Assembly (NCBI RefSeq): GCF_923081025.1
Contig: NZ_CAKLPZ010000001.1
Span: forward strand, 930,001-994,000
Direction of reading: 5' to 3'
Length of the DNA: 64,000 nt
Source: Neolewinella maritima
GTDB lineage: Bacteria; Bacteroidota; Bacteroidia; Chitinophagales; Saprospiraceae
This document shows, one piece after another, positions 43,446-51,540 of this stretch. The first letter of the stretch is position 1. Each line of letters begins with the position of its first letter. The notes beneath the pieces are model-generated. The model saw nothing but the letters and a program-made list of their open reading frames with translations. It made no database searches and had not been told where the DNA came from. A program made the translations under genes and the position numbers.

Positions 43446-44281
43446 TGCGCTACCTGACCTTGCTGCTGGCCCTTGGCATGATGGGCTGTACCGAGTTTTT
43501 CATCCAGGAAATTGCGGACGCCGAAGTACCCTTCATCCCCCAACTCGCGGTGTTTACCCTACTGCAACCACAGGACAGCCTCATCGTGGTGGATGTGCGG
43601 CTGACGGCCCCGGCAGTGGGTAGTCCGCCACCGGACAGAAGCGGGCGCGACCTGGTCTCCGGAGCGCAGGTGACGATCAGTGACAGCCTGCAAACTTTCC
43701 CCCTCACGCTTTCTACCGATCCGCTACGTGCGGGGTACGTGATCTCCAACGATATTGTGAGGCTACGGGCTGGCGGACGGTACACGGTCAGTGTTACCTA
43801 TGAGGACCTGACTGCCCGCGGCACCGTGACGATACCCCCCGAGCACGGGGTGGGGGAGGGGTTAGAGATCGCCACTACCGAGGAGGGGCAGAACGGATTT
43901 GCCGAGCACCGCGCCTGGGTCAGTCTTCTCAATCCGTCGGGGGAGGAAGACTACTACCTCCTACTGCACGACCGCCGGAGTTACCGCAGCGATGGTACGC
44001 TGGGTCGCCCGGAGCGTTCACTGGTCGACTGGCTTCACGGCCGGACCGTTACCGGTCCGCGGCTCCACTTCTTACCCCTTACGCTGGCCGGTCGTTCTCA
44101 GCACCTGCTACGAATCTGCCGCACTACTGCGGCCACCGTCAGCTACCTGAGCTCCCGTGATATGGCGCGCGCCAATACCGGTAATCCTTTCGCCGAACCC
44201 ACCCAAGTGAGCAGTAACGTGGAGGGGGGGCTAGGCTTGGTGGGCTGTGCGCAGTGCCGGCTGGTCTACGTGAAGCCTTAA
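43445..44281 (+). CDS. DUF4249-type lipoprotein
   Basis: Lipoprotein of 278 aa with signal MRYLTLLLALGMMGC (C15). The domain (FIPQLAVFTLLQPQDSLIVVDV, SGAQVTISD, YVISNDIVRLRAGGRYTV) matches the DUF4249 family, regularly adjacent to TonB-dependent receptors. It is translationally coupled to the receptor (overlap at 43445). It probably sits on the outer membrane and assists the receptor. Confidence 0.8.
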   Translation: MRYLTLLLALGMMGCTEFFIQEIADAEVPFIPQLAVFTLLQPQDSLIVVDVRLTAPAVGSPPPDRSGRDLVSGAQVTISDSLQTFPLTLSTDPLRAGYVISNDIVRLRAGGRYTVSVTYEDLTARGTVTIPPEHGVGEGLEIATTEEGQNGFAEHRAWVSLLNPSGEEDYYLLLHDRRSYRSDGTLGRPERSLVDWLHGRTVTGPRLHFLPLTLAGRSQHLLRICRTTAATVSYLSSRDMARANTGNPFAEPTQVSSNVEGGLGLVGCAQCRLVYVKP

Positions 44282-44323
44282 ACTAGCGGACGGGGCCGCG
44301 GGGCGGTAACATTTGGGGTAAGC

Positions 44324-44331
44324 TACCTTTA
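44324..44331 (+). promoter_or_regulatory. -7 element of apbE (TACCTTTA)
   Basis: TACCTTTA ends 7 nt before the apbE ATG. With this phylum's usual distance to the transcription start, the leader would be almost absent. Confidence 0.45.
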
Positions 44332-44338
44332 CCCTTCC

Positions 44339-45346
44339 ATGAGACTTTCCACCTGCGTCCCCGCCCTATTGCTCCTGCTGCTGTGTGCCTGTAACGCCTT
44401 TGAGGACGACGGCTACCTGCCCGCTCACCGGATCAACGGGGAAGCTATGGGGAGCTACTACCGCATCACCTACCTGGGGGAGTCGCTGCCGGGGCTACAG
44501 GAGAGCGTCGACAGTCTGCTGGAGGCCTACAACCTGGAGCTCTCCCCCTGGGTGGAGGAGAGTACGATCAGCCGCTTCAACCGTAGCGATACGGGGGTGA
44601 CCCTGGCCGGTACGCTGCACTTCGTGCCTAATCTGGAACTGGCCGGCCGCGTAGTGCGGGCCACGCAGGGTGCGTACGACCCCACGGTGGGGCCACTGGT
44701 CAAGTTCTGGGGATTCGGGGGAGGGGAGCAGCGAAAGACGGGGGCAGTGGACACCGTGGCACTGGATAGTGCGCGAGCGCAGGTGGGCTTCGGTCTGCTC
44801 CGCTTCGACGATGGCTTCCTGCATAAGGCCAAGCCAGGCGTGGCGCTGGATCTGAATGCGAGTGCCAAGGGCTACGGCGTGGACCTGCTCTCGGAGCTAC
44901 TCACTACACGCGGCCGCCCCAACCACCTGATCGACATCGGTGGCGAGATGCGCGCCGGGGGTACTAAGAACGGACAGCCGTGGACGGTCGCTATCCGTCT
45001 GCCGGAAGAAGATGCTACGGAAGTGGCTGCCGCCGGCGTGCTCCCCCTGGAGAAGGGGCGGGCCATCGCTACGAGTGGCAACTACCTCAACTTCTACGAG
45101 GTGGAAGGGGAGAAGTACAGCCACACCATCGACCCCCGTACCGGACTGGTCGAGCGCAATGCGCTGCTGAGTGCCAGTATACTAGCCGACGACTGCGCCA
45201 CGGCGGATGCTTTCGCAACAGCCTGTATGGTGCTGGGACCTGCCGGCGCGCTGGAGCTGGTCGAGGGCAATGACGAGCTAGAGGGCTACTTCCTGATCGG
45301 CGGCGCGGATGGGGAGCTGGAGGTGGTGACTACGCTGGAGGACTGA
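44339..45346 (+). CDS. apbE: FAD:protein FMN transferase, lipoprotein
   Basis: ApbE attaches FMN to Thr residues of periplasmic flavoproteins such as Nqr/Rnf subunits. The 335-aa protein has a lipobox (LLLLLCAC, C18) followed by NAFEDD. Motifs are GEAMGSYYRITY, LNASAKGYGVD, HLIDIGGEMRAGG and YSHTIDPRTG. Its 3' end overlaps the convergent Uma2 gene by 17 bp. No target flavoprotein is seen in the window. Confidence 0.92.
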   Translation: MRLSTCVPALLLLLLCACNAFEDDGYLPAHRINGEAMGSYYRITYLGESLPGLQESVDSLLEAYNLELSPWVEESTISRFNRSDTGVTLAGTLHFVPNLELAGRVVRATQGAYDPTVGPLVKFWGFGGGEQRKTGAVDTVALDSARAQVGFGLLRFDDGFLHKAKPGVALDLNASAKGYGVDLLSELLTTRGRPNHLIDIGGEMRAGGTKNGQPWTVAIRLPEEDATEVAAAGVLPLEKGRAIATSGNYLNFYEVEGEKYSHTIDPRTGLVERNALLSASILADDCATADAFATACMVLGPAGALELVEGNDELEGYFLIGGADGELEVVTTLED

Positions 45347-46007
45347 GCGTAGCGAGCGCTTTGGTACGCGCAGCGAGATCGAAAAAGGCCTTGAAGGGCA
45401 CAGTAAAGCCGGGTAGTACGGATGATGTGAGGTGTTCGCTGACTTGCAGTTGGGCGTGAACTTGTAGCACCAGCCGTTCTGCCTTATCCTGACCTAGCAC
45501 AAATTGATCGATGGTATGCAAATTAGGGTCTACGATCCAGTACTCACTCACGCCGGCTTCTTCGTAGGAGCGAAATTTGACGCCACGGTCCTGATCAGTC
45601 GAACTCTTGGAGAGTACCTCTACTACGAGGTCCGGCGCAGGGTAATACATCAATTTATCGGAAAAGGTATCAGCGGTTTCTTTGTGCCAGAAGCAGATAT
45701 CTGGCTCAAAGTCGTTCCGTTCTAATGCTACCAGCGCTTTCTCAATAGCGACTTCACCGAGATCATACTTGGAGGTATAATCTTCTAGCATAAAGCTTAT
45801 GTACTTGACAGTCTGATTGTGCTGACGCAGCGCGGGTGAATGCACGACGATCTCTCCGTTGATGAACTCGGCTTTGATATCCGGCCGCAACCAGGCGCGA
45901 AACTTCTCCCGAGCGACACGCTCGCTGGCAAGTACTTGCTCTACCTCCCGTAGAATCCCGGCGGGGTTGGGGTGGTCTAGTAGTTCGTTGACTAAGTCGT
46001 GTCCCAT
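45330..46007 (-). CDS. Uma2 family (DUF820) putative endonuclease
   Basis: PD-(D/E)xK-like protein of 225 aa. The Uma2 signature is visible as AEFINGEIVVHSPALRQHN, FEPDICFW, PAPDLVVEVLSKSS and KFRSYEEAGVSEYWIVDP, with the acidic and Lys residues expected of a nuclease core. Biological role is unknown. TATCTTGC lies just upstream of the start. The gene end overlaps apbE. Confidence 0.85.
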   Translation of the reverse strand: MGHDLVNELLDHPNPAGILREVEQVLASERVAREKFRAWLRPDIKAEFINGEIVVHSPALRQHNQTVKYISFMLEDYTSKYDLGEVAIEKALVALERNDFEPDICFWHKETADTFSDKLMYYPAPDLVVEVLSKSSTDQDRGVKFRSYEEAGVSEYWIVDPNLHTIDQFVLGQDKAERLVLQVHAQLQVSEHLTSSVLPGFTVPFKAFFDLAARTKALATLSPPA

Positions 46008-46010
46008 GGT

Positions 46011-46018
46011 AGCAAGAT
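46011..46018 (-). promoter_or_regulatory. Possible -7 element of the Uma2 gene
   Basis: TTATCTTG on the minus strand within 12 nt of the ATG at 46007. It matches the TAnnTTTG class except one base and would give a nearly leaderless mRNA. Confidence 0.3.
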
Positions 46019-46042
46019 AACGCTTTCACCATGGGATCGTTC

Positions 46043-47104
46043 CTACACCCGCACCAGCCAGCCGTGCGTATCCGCTACGCGGCCGACGCGCAGTCCGTCG
46101 ATGTGCTGCTTGAGCATGGGGCCGATCTTGCGCTCCTCGACCGGGGGGACCCGGAGGAGCTGATCGCCGTACTGTAGCTCGGATACGTGGCTGACCACGG
46201 CCGCCGTACCGGCACCGAATATCTCCTGTAGCGTACCGGCCTCGGAGGCGCGTACGACCTCGTCGATCGTGATAACTCGCTCACTGACCGGTATGCCCTT
46301 GTCCTTCAGGATCTGGATAAACATCTTGCGGGTGATGCCCTTGAGGATGGCTCCGTCGGTCTCCGGGGTGACGACCTCGCCGTCGATCACGAAGAAGACG
46401 TTCATCGTACCTACTTCCTGAATTTCCTTCATGTCCGGGCCGCCCATCCAGAGTACCTGGTCGAAGCCCTGTTCGTTGGCCTCGTGCACCGCGCGCAGAC
46501 TGCCCGCGTAGTTGCCGGCGGCCTTGGCCTCTCCGGTGCCGCCGGGGACGGCGCGGATGTAGTGCTGCTCTACCTTGAGGCGGACGGGCTTAGCGTAGTA
46601 AGGGCCCACCGGGGCGGTGAAGATGCAGAAACGGTAGGTCTGGCTGGGCCGCACGCCGATGAACTCGTCCGTGGCGTACATGTAGGGGCGCAGGTACAGG
46701 GCGCTGCCCGCGGCCGGTGGGATCCAGTCCTTGTCCAGCGCTACGAGCTGGGTGATGGCCTCCACGAAGCGGTCTTCGGGGTACTCGGCCATCATCATGC
46801 GGCGGGCGCTGTGGTTGAGGCGCTTGGCGTGCTCCTCGGGGCGAAGCAGCAGGGGCGTACCGTCTTCGTGCTTGCTGGCCTTCATGCCCTCGAAAATGGC
46901 CTGTCCGTAGTGCAGCACCATACTGGCGGGGTGCATGGTGAGGTGACCGAAGGGGACGATGCGGTCGTCCGTCCACTCACCATCGCGGTAGTCGCTGACG
47001 AACATGTGGTCGCTGAAGATCTTGCCGAAGGGCAGGTCGTTGAAGTCTACGGTAGCCAGCCGCGACTGCTGGACGTGCTCGGTACGAATTTGGGTGGTGG
47101 TCAT
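46043..47104 (-). CDS. ilvE: Branched-chain amino acid aminotransferase
   Basis: Transfers amino groups between 2-oxoglutarate/glutamate and Val, Leu or Ile, the last step of their synthesis. The 353-aa length and segments LHYGQAIFEGMKAS, LYLRPYMYATDEFIGV, the PLP-lysine region GEAKAAGNYAGSL, EVGTMNVFFV and EIFGAGTAAVVSHV match the long BCAT form. TACCTTCC lies 16-23 nt upstream on the minus strand. A more distant class IV paralogue is at 2058-2954. Confidence 0.92.
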   Translation of the reverse strand: MTTTQIRTEHVQQSRLATVDFNDLPFGKIFSDHMFVSDYRDGEWTDDRIVPFGHLTMHPASMVLHYGQAIFEGMKASKHEDGTPLLLRPEEHAKRLNHSARRMMMAEYPEDRFVEAITQLVALDKDWIPPAAGSALYLRPYMYATDEFIGVRPSQTYRFCIFTAPVGPYYAKPVRLKVEQHYIRAVPGGTGEAKAAGNYAGSLRAVHEANEQGFDQVLWMGGPDMKEIQEVGTMNVFFVIDGEVVTPETDGAILKGITRKMFIQILKDKGIPVSERVITIDEVVRASEAGTLQEIFGAGTAAVVSHVSELQYGDQLLRVPPVEERKIGPMLKQHIDGLRVGRVADTHGWLVRV

Positions 47105-47190
47105 GATCGGGGCGGTTTGGGAAGGTAAATGTACTGCTAGCCGGTGGATGTTGCCGCCGGGATATCGCGTCCGATAGTTACCTTGCCCCA

Positions 47191-47634
47191 GTGCTACCCT
47201 TCACCCTCATCGACCAAGCCGACACCGCCGGTGCACTCGAAAAGCTCGGTCCGGCCCGCGATCTTGACGTGCTCGTCCTGTACTACGGCGAGCTTGCCCG
47301 CCGCGCCTTCCTGGGTAAGATCCTGGGTGCGGCCGGCTATACCGATCCCGGTACTCAACTGCACCTGCTGGAGTGGCCGGCAGACCAAGATCTCGACCTA
47401 TCTACCCTGGTGCGTAGCCTGAACGTAAACAAGGTGATGCTCTTCGGCTACACCCTGCCGCGCCTCGGCCTGCACCTGGAGGTAGCGAACTACTTCCCCC
47501 TCACCGTAGCCGGCACTACCTACCTCATTGCCGATAGCCTCGACTTCATCGAAGATGCGAAGGCCGGCGGCGACAACCGGGCTGCCGGTGCCCTCTGGAC
47601 CGCGGTCAAGGGGGCCTTCCTCAAAATTTCCTGA
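47191..47634 (+). CDS. Uncharacterised protein (147 aa), probably leaderless
   Basis: No family recognised with confidence. The sequence has two similar-sounding motifs, LVLYYGELARRAFLGKIL and VMLFGYTLPRLGLHLEVA, and ends ALWTAVKGAFLKIS. There is no signal peptide. The GTG start at 47191 lies 6 nt after a TACCTTG element (47179), so the transcript may lack a leader. The DoxX gene follows after 3 bp, forming an operon. Confidence 0.6.
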   Translation: MLPFTLIDQADTAGALEKLGPARDLDVLVLYYGELARRAFLGKILGAAGYTDPGTQLHLLEWPADQDLDLSTLVRSLNVNKVMLFGYTLPRLGLHLEVANYFPLTVAGTTYLIADSLDFIEDAKAGGDNRAAGALWTAVKGAFLKIS

Positions 47635-47637
47635 TCC

Positions 47638-48030
47638 ATGACTAAAGGAAACATCGACCTCGGACTCCTCATCCTCCGCCTGTGGTTCGGCCTGGAAATG
47701 GCCTTCGCCCACGGGCTGGGCAAGGTGATCAAGATCTTCAGCGGCAACTTCCAGTTCGCCGACCCCATCGGCATCGGCGCTCCCGCCAGCCTGATCCTCG
47801 CCGGCACCGCCGAGTTCGTCGCCGGTCTGCTGATCGCCGTAGGTTTCTTCACCCGCCTGGCCGCCGTCCCCTACCTCATCACTATGCTGGTCGCCGCCTT
47901 CCTCGTCCACGCCGCCAACGGCGACGAATGGGGCAAGATCGCCACCCCACTGCACTACGCTATCGCCGCGATCGTACTATTGATCGCCGGGCCTGGGCGG
48001 TATTCGCTGGATTATCGCTTTGCTGGGTAG
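47638..48030 (+). CDS. DoxX family membrane protein
   Basis: Protein of 130 aa with four hydrophobic segments. The first carries LGLLILRLWFGLEMAFAHG and the second ILAGTAEFVAGLLIAVGFF, typical of DoxX/DoxD. The family is linked to redox or lipid functions of the membrane, mostly undefined. It follows the 147-aa gene after 3 bp. Its TAG stop opens hairpin cluster R5a. Confidence 0.82.
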   Translation: MTKGNIDLGLLILRLWFGLEMAFAHGLGKVIKIFSGNFQFADPIGIGAPASLILAGTAEFVAGLLIAVGFFTRLAAVPYLITMLVAAFLVHAANGDEWGKIATPLHYAIAAIVLLIAGPGRYSLDYRFAG

Positions 48031-48106
48031 AACGCCTGTCGGCGGGGTAGACCACGTTCGTGGGTAGACCACCTTCGGTGGAGTAGACCGCTTTGCGGGT
48101 AGGCAG
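48028..48106 (+). repeat. TTCG-hairpin repeat cluster R5a (after DoxX)
   Basis: Units read from the DoxX TAG stop: CGCC-tgtc-GGCG, CCAC-gttc-GTGG, CCACC-ttc-GGTGG and CCGC-ttt-GCGG, each preceded by TAGA. Both arms change together between units, which supports selection for the hairpin. Confidence 0.75.
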
Positions 48107-48180
48107 TCTACTCCGCGAAGCGGTCTACCGCGAAGCGTCTAACGAGCCGATAGGCGATCTAACCGCGCAGCGGCGATCTA
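48107..48180 (-). repeat. TTCG-hairpin repeat cluster R5b (after ATP-grasp gene)
   Basis: Same family, opposite strand, read from the TAG stop of the ATP-grasp gene: TAGATCGCCGCTGCGCGG, TTAGATCGCCTATCGGCTCG, TTAGACGC-ttc-GCGG and TAGACCGC-ttc-GCGG. It meets R5a head to head, so the two also form one longer inverted repeat. Confidence 0.72.
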
Positions 48181-49140
48181 TTTACCAAACGCATAGCCAC
48201 CCCCCACCGACTGCCGGATATACTCCCCCCAGGTCAGGTTGTTCTTGCCGGGCTCCTGCTGCTGGGCGCGCTCGATGGCGTAGCTGGCGGCGGTCTCGAT
48301 GACCCACTCGAAGTTCTCTTCACCGACGCTGAACTTGTCGGCGTCCGGGGCGGGGTTGCAGAAGTCGATGGCGTAGGGGATGCCGTCGCGGACCGCGAAT
48401 TCTACGGTGTTGAAGTCGTAGCCGAGCCACTCGTTGAGCTTGATGACGTAGTCGCGGATGGTGTCCAGCAGCTCCTGGGAAACGTCGAAGTTGGCGTTGT
48501 AGCGCTCCAGGAATTCGTTGCGGGGCTCGTAGTGCATGATCTTCACGTGCTTGCGGCCGATGCAGTAGCAGCGGAAGTAGCTGGTGAATTCGATGGACTC
48601 CTGCAGCATCATTACGAGCTGACCGGTCTCCTTATGGGCCTTCCAGAGCTCTTCGGCATTGTTGAGCTTGTAGACGCTCTTCCAGCCGCCGCCGGCGTGG
48701 GGCTTCATGAAGGCGGGCCAGCCGATGTAGTCGAACATGCCCTGCCAGTCTAACGGGTAGGCCATGTTGGTGAAGCTCTCGTCGGTGGTGTCGTCGGGAT
48801 GGGTATTGCTGGGCAGCAGGACCGTCTTGGGTACGGGTACACCGACGGGGCCTACGCTGAGCACATTGTTGAAGAACTTCTCATCCGCGCTCCACCAGAA
48901 GGGGTTGTTGATCACCGCGGTGCCCGTAGCGGCGGCGTTCTTGAGCATGGCCCGGTAGAAGGGCACGTCCTGGCTGATGCGGTCGATGATGACGGCGTAG
49001 CCGGGGTTAAGGCCCTGTCCCACCTTATCGATCTTGACCGGCTCGGCGCGAATCCCGTCTATATTTTTATGGTTGATGCGCTGGATGACAGCGGGGGGGA
49101 AGGAGCGTTCGCGGCCGTAGAGGATACCGATCTTTTTCAT
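48178..49140 (-). CDS. ATP-grasp family protein
   Basis: Protein of 320 aa with an ATP-grasp fold of the RimK/carboxylate-amine ligase kind. Seen: KKIGILYGRERSFPPAVI at the start, the ATP-binding lysine region PAFMKPHAGGGWKSV, the QESIEFTSYFRCYCIG strand, and the metal-binding FNTVEFAVRDGIPYAIDFCNPAPD. The ATG at 49140 is preferred to an open frame extending upstream into Arg/Pro-rich sequence. TACCTTA lies on the minus strand 21-27 nt upstream. The substrate is unknown. Confidence 0.85.
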   Translation of the reverse strand: MKKIGILYGRERSFPPAVIQRINHKNIDGIRAEPVKIDKVGQGLNPGYAVIIDRISQDVPFYRAMLKNAAATGTAVINNPFWWSADEKFFNNVLSVGPVGVPVPKTVLLPSNTHPDDTTDESFTNMAYPLDWQGMFDYIGWPAFMKPHAGGGWKSVYKLNNAEELWKAHKETGQLVMMLQESIEFTSYFRCYCIGRKHVKIMHYEPRNEFLERYNANFDVSQELLDTIRDYVIKLNEWLGYDFNTVEFAVRDGIPYAIDFCNPAPDADKFSVGEENFEWVIETAASYAIERAQQQEPGKNNLTWGEYIRQSVGGGYAFGK

Positions 49141-49160
49141 GTGGGGGGATTTGTAGGCAC

Positions 49161-49167
49161 TAAGGTA
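49161..49167 (-). promoter_or_regulatory. Possible -7 element of the ATP-grasp gene
   Basis: TACCTTA on the minus strand, 20 nt upstream of the ATG. Partial match to TAnnTTTG. Confidence 0.35.
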
Positions 49168-49175
49168 ATCGCCCG

Positions 49176-49859
49176 TCAGATGTTTACGTGCGGGCTGGGG
49201 CCGCCGGTGCGCAGGCTGAGGTGCAAGGGGGGGTGATCGCTCAGCCCGCCGGCTTCCCCGACCCGATAGGTGACGAGCAGGTCTGGAGAGTGCACGATTT
49301 GCTGTACGGTGCGGGTCTCGTCTGCAGTGGGCCATCTTAGTCCAAGTGTATGTACTAGATCCTGCAGCGCCGTGTATCCCGATTTATTATAGGAGCTCCC
49401 AGCCCTGAAATTGAAATCGCCGCATACGATGAAGGAGGTCCCGTGCAAAGATCGGATGGCTTGTAGCTGTTCGGTGAGTCGGTCCGAATAGCGCATGGTA
49501 CTCCACGGTGCCCAGCGGTCCTTTATGGTGATTACGTTGCCGTATATATAAATTAAGTCGTTCAGCGGCAGCCGACAGAGCACTCCATTGATCGATTCAC
49601 GAACGGGTAGTTGAGTCAGGGCTGTCCGACTGTAGATAGCCACCTGCCGGTAAGCATTCGGTGGTCGCAGCGTTCTGCCCTTGCGCAGGTAGGGGGAAGG
49701 CGCACTGAAGTATCCCCGGTAGCCGGGGAGTTGTAGGCCTTCATTGGCTTCGGTAAGGATTAGTAGGTCATCAGATTGTGCTAGTAGGTAGTCACTAATA
49801 GTGTTGAGGCGTTTGGATAGATAGGTCGGGTGGTCGATATTCCATAGGGTGAGGGTCAT
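49176..49859 (-). CDS. Endonuclease/exonuclease/phosphatase (EEP) family protein
   Basis: Protein of 227 aa of the EEP superfamily. Metal/catalytic motifs: LTLWNID at the start, LILTEANEG, CGDFNFRAG and SDHPPLHLSL near the end. No signal peptide, so likely cytoplasmic. The ATG at 49859 is chosen over a TTG four codons upstream. Substrate (nucleic acid or phosphoester) is unknown. Confidence 0.82.
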   Translation of the reverse strand: MTLTLWNIDHPTYLSKRLNTISDYLLAQSDDLLILTEANEGLQLPGYRGYFSAPSPYLRKGRTLRPPNAYRQVAIYSRTALTQLPVRESINGVLCRLPLNDLIYIYGNVITIKDRWAPWSTMRYSDRLTEQLQAIRSLHGTSFIVCGDFNFRAGSSYNKSGYTALQDLVHTLGLRWPTADETRTVQQIVHSPDLLVTYRVGEAGGLSDHPPLHLSLRTGGPSPHVNI

Positions 49860-49997
49860 AGGGGGGGGCAATCTGTCAAGCTAGGTCATGCTATTTGGGA
49901 TCTATATACTGGATAAACCCGGTATTGTGTACTTAATGACGTCCTGTAGTATACCCTGTATGCTAAATCGCAGTAGCTTCATTCAGTAATCTATCCC

Positions 49998-51473
49998 ATG
50001 AAGCCACTCTACCTAGCCCTCCTCCTGTTCCTCTGCACCGGCGTCCGCGCCCAGTCTGATTTCCAGTTGTTCCGGTCGGGGGTGCAGTATATGTATGAGA
50101 ATCCCTCGTATAGTAGTGGCAGCCCCCTGGAAAGTCAGTACTACGGGGTGCGGGTAGATAGTCTGGGGTGTCAGGAATTGTATACGACGATTGGTTTCGG
50201 AGACGCGGGCCTGCCCTCAGCCTGTGTGTTTCAGCGGCCCTCTCCCTTTGGCTACCACATCTGTCAGACGGCGGATAGTACCGTTATGGACTTCGGTACC
50301 CTGGGCCGCCTCGTAGTATACCATGGTGCCGAAACGAACTCGCGCTGGGATGCCGACGGACCGGATGGCACCATCTTTGCCGAGGTGCTGAACGCCACGA
50401 CCGGTAATCCCGATACCACTTTGCTGCTGGGTCTTGCGGATGAGCTCACCGCCATCGGCTTCTTTACCGAAGGTGATTCTTTTTTAGGTCATCCCCTCAT
50501 CATCGGCCGGCAGTACGGACTGGCGCAGGGCCAGCGGCTGTTCGCCCTGCGGACGGACCGTGACAGCCTGCGCCTGGCGGGCATCAGTGATCCCGCACGG
50601 GGCGTGCAGCTCCCCCCCGCCGGGGTCTACGGCTTGGCGGCGGTGGGAGACACCTTTCAGGTGCAGGACATCGGTGGACTCGCCGATGCGCCCTTCGGGG
50701 GGGACGGTCCGTTTTCAAAGCGGGTGTCTACGGTCACGGTGCTGGCCGTGGATACATCCGCTGACGATACGTACCGCTACGAGATGCGCGGCAGCATCTA
50801 CGACCTAGGTCCGGCCGGTATCGATACCGTGGCGCTGGATACCACCTTTAGCTATGCCTTCGCACGACTACCGGAACTGCTGGCTACCACACAGCCGGGA
50901 GCCCTGGTCTCCGATACCGGGCGCTTATCTACGACGCGGGTAGTGCACCGGGCATTCACCGGACCCTTAAGACTGCTGCAGCGGCAGTTCAGCACCGGCA
51001 TCAGTTTTGCGGAGACAACTACCAGCGATAGCCTCTGCGGCTTCGACCTGGCGGGACTGGATGAAGAGCCTAGCGCGGTCTACACCCCTTACATCCCCTT
51101 TTCTCTCGATGCGTTCGGGACACTCGGCGGACCCCGCGAAACCCGCCTGCTCTACTACCGCAGCGGGGATCGTCGCTTTGGTGAGCTTACCGACTTGCAG
51201 GACATCATCATTTCCACCCGGGAGACCCTGCGCAGTTTTGATTTCGCACTATATCCGAACCCCGTCAGCGAGCAACTTTACCTCGAACTACCGGGGGCCG
51301 GACGGTACGACGTGCGGGTATACACCGTGGCGGGCACGCAGGTGCGGCAGCAGTGGGTACGCGGCGGCAGTGCCGAGCAAGTATCCATGGCTACCCTGCC
51401 CGCCGGGGCGTACGTTCTGCTGGTCCTCGAGCGGGGCCGTGCGGTGGGGCGGCGGCGGGTGGTGGTACGGTAG
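49998..51473 (+). CDS. Secreted protein with T9SS type A sorting domain
   Basis: Protein of 491 aa with a signal peptide (residues 1-18) and a C-terminal T9SS sorting domain (residues about 415-491: LYPNPVSEQLYLELPGAGRY ... GAYVLLVLERG ... RRRVVVR). The middle is a mixed beta region with no recognised enzyme motif. It would cross the outer membrane through the type IX system. The function is unknown. It is the second T9SS cargo in the window after the subtilase at 34562. Confidence 0.8.
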   Translation: MKPLYLALLLFLCTGVRAQSDFQLFRSGVQYMYENPSYSSGSPLESQYYGVRVDSLGCQELYTTIGFGDAGLPSACVFQRPSPFGYHICQTADSTVMDFGTLGRLVVYHGAETNSRWDADGPDGTIFAEVLNATTGNPDTTLLLGLADELTAIGFFTEGDSFLGHPLIIGRQYGLAQGQRLFALRTDRDSLRLAGISDPARGVQLPPAGVYGLAAVGDTFQVQDIGGLADAPFGGDGPFSKRVSTVTVLAVDTSADDTYRYEMRGSIYDLGPAGIDTVALDTTFSYAFARLPELLATTQPGALVSDTGRLSTTRVVHRAFTGPLRLLQRQFSTGISFAETTTSDSLCGFDLAGLDEEPSAVYTPYIPFSLDAFGTLGGPRETRLLYYRSGDRRFGELTDLQDIIISTRETLRSFDFALYPNPVSEQLYLELPGAGRYDVRVYTVAGTQVRQQWVRGGSAEQVSMATLPAGAYVLLVLERGRAVGRRRVVVR

Positions 51474-51540
51474 GTATACGTCTACCTCCGGCCCGTAGAA
51501 GTATGTGGGCGTAGCTTGTGCGTCTATATACTATTAACCT

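Noticed and set aside
45991-45998. Further copy of the sigma promoter element (ACTAAGTC)
   Set aside because: It lies in the Uma2 coding sequence and has no GTCAC 16 nt away.
47191-47634. DNA polymerase III psi subunit (HolD-like)
   Set aside because: Only a vague likeness to such proteins near the C-terminus (LWTAVKGAFL); not enough to support a function.
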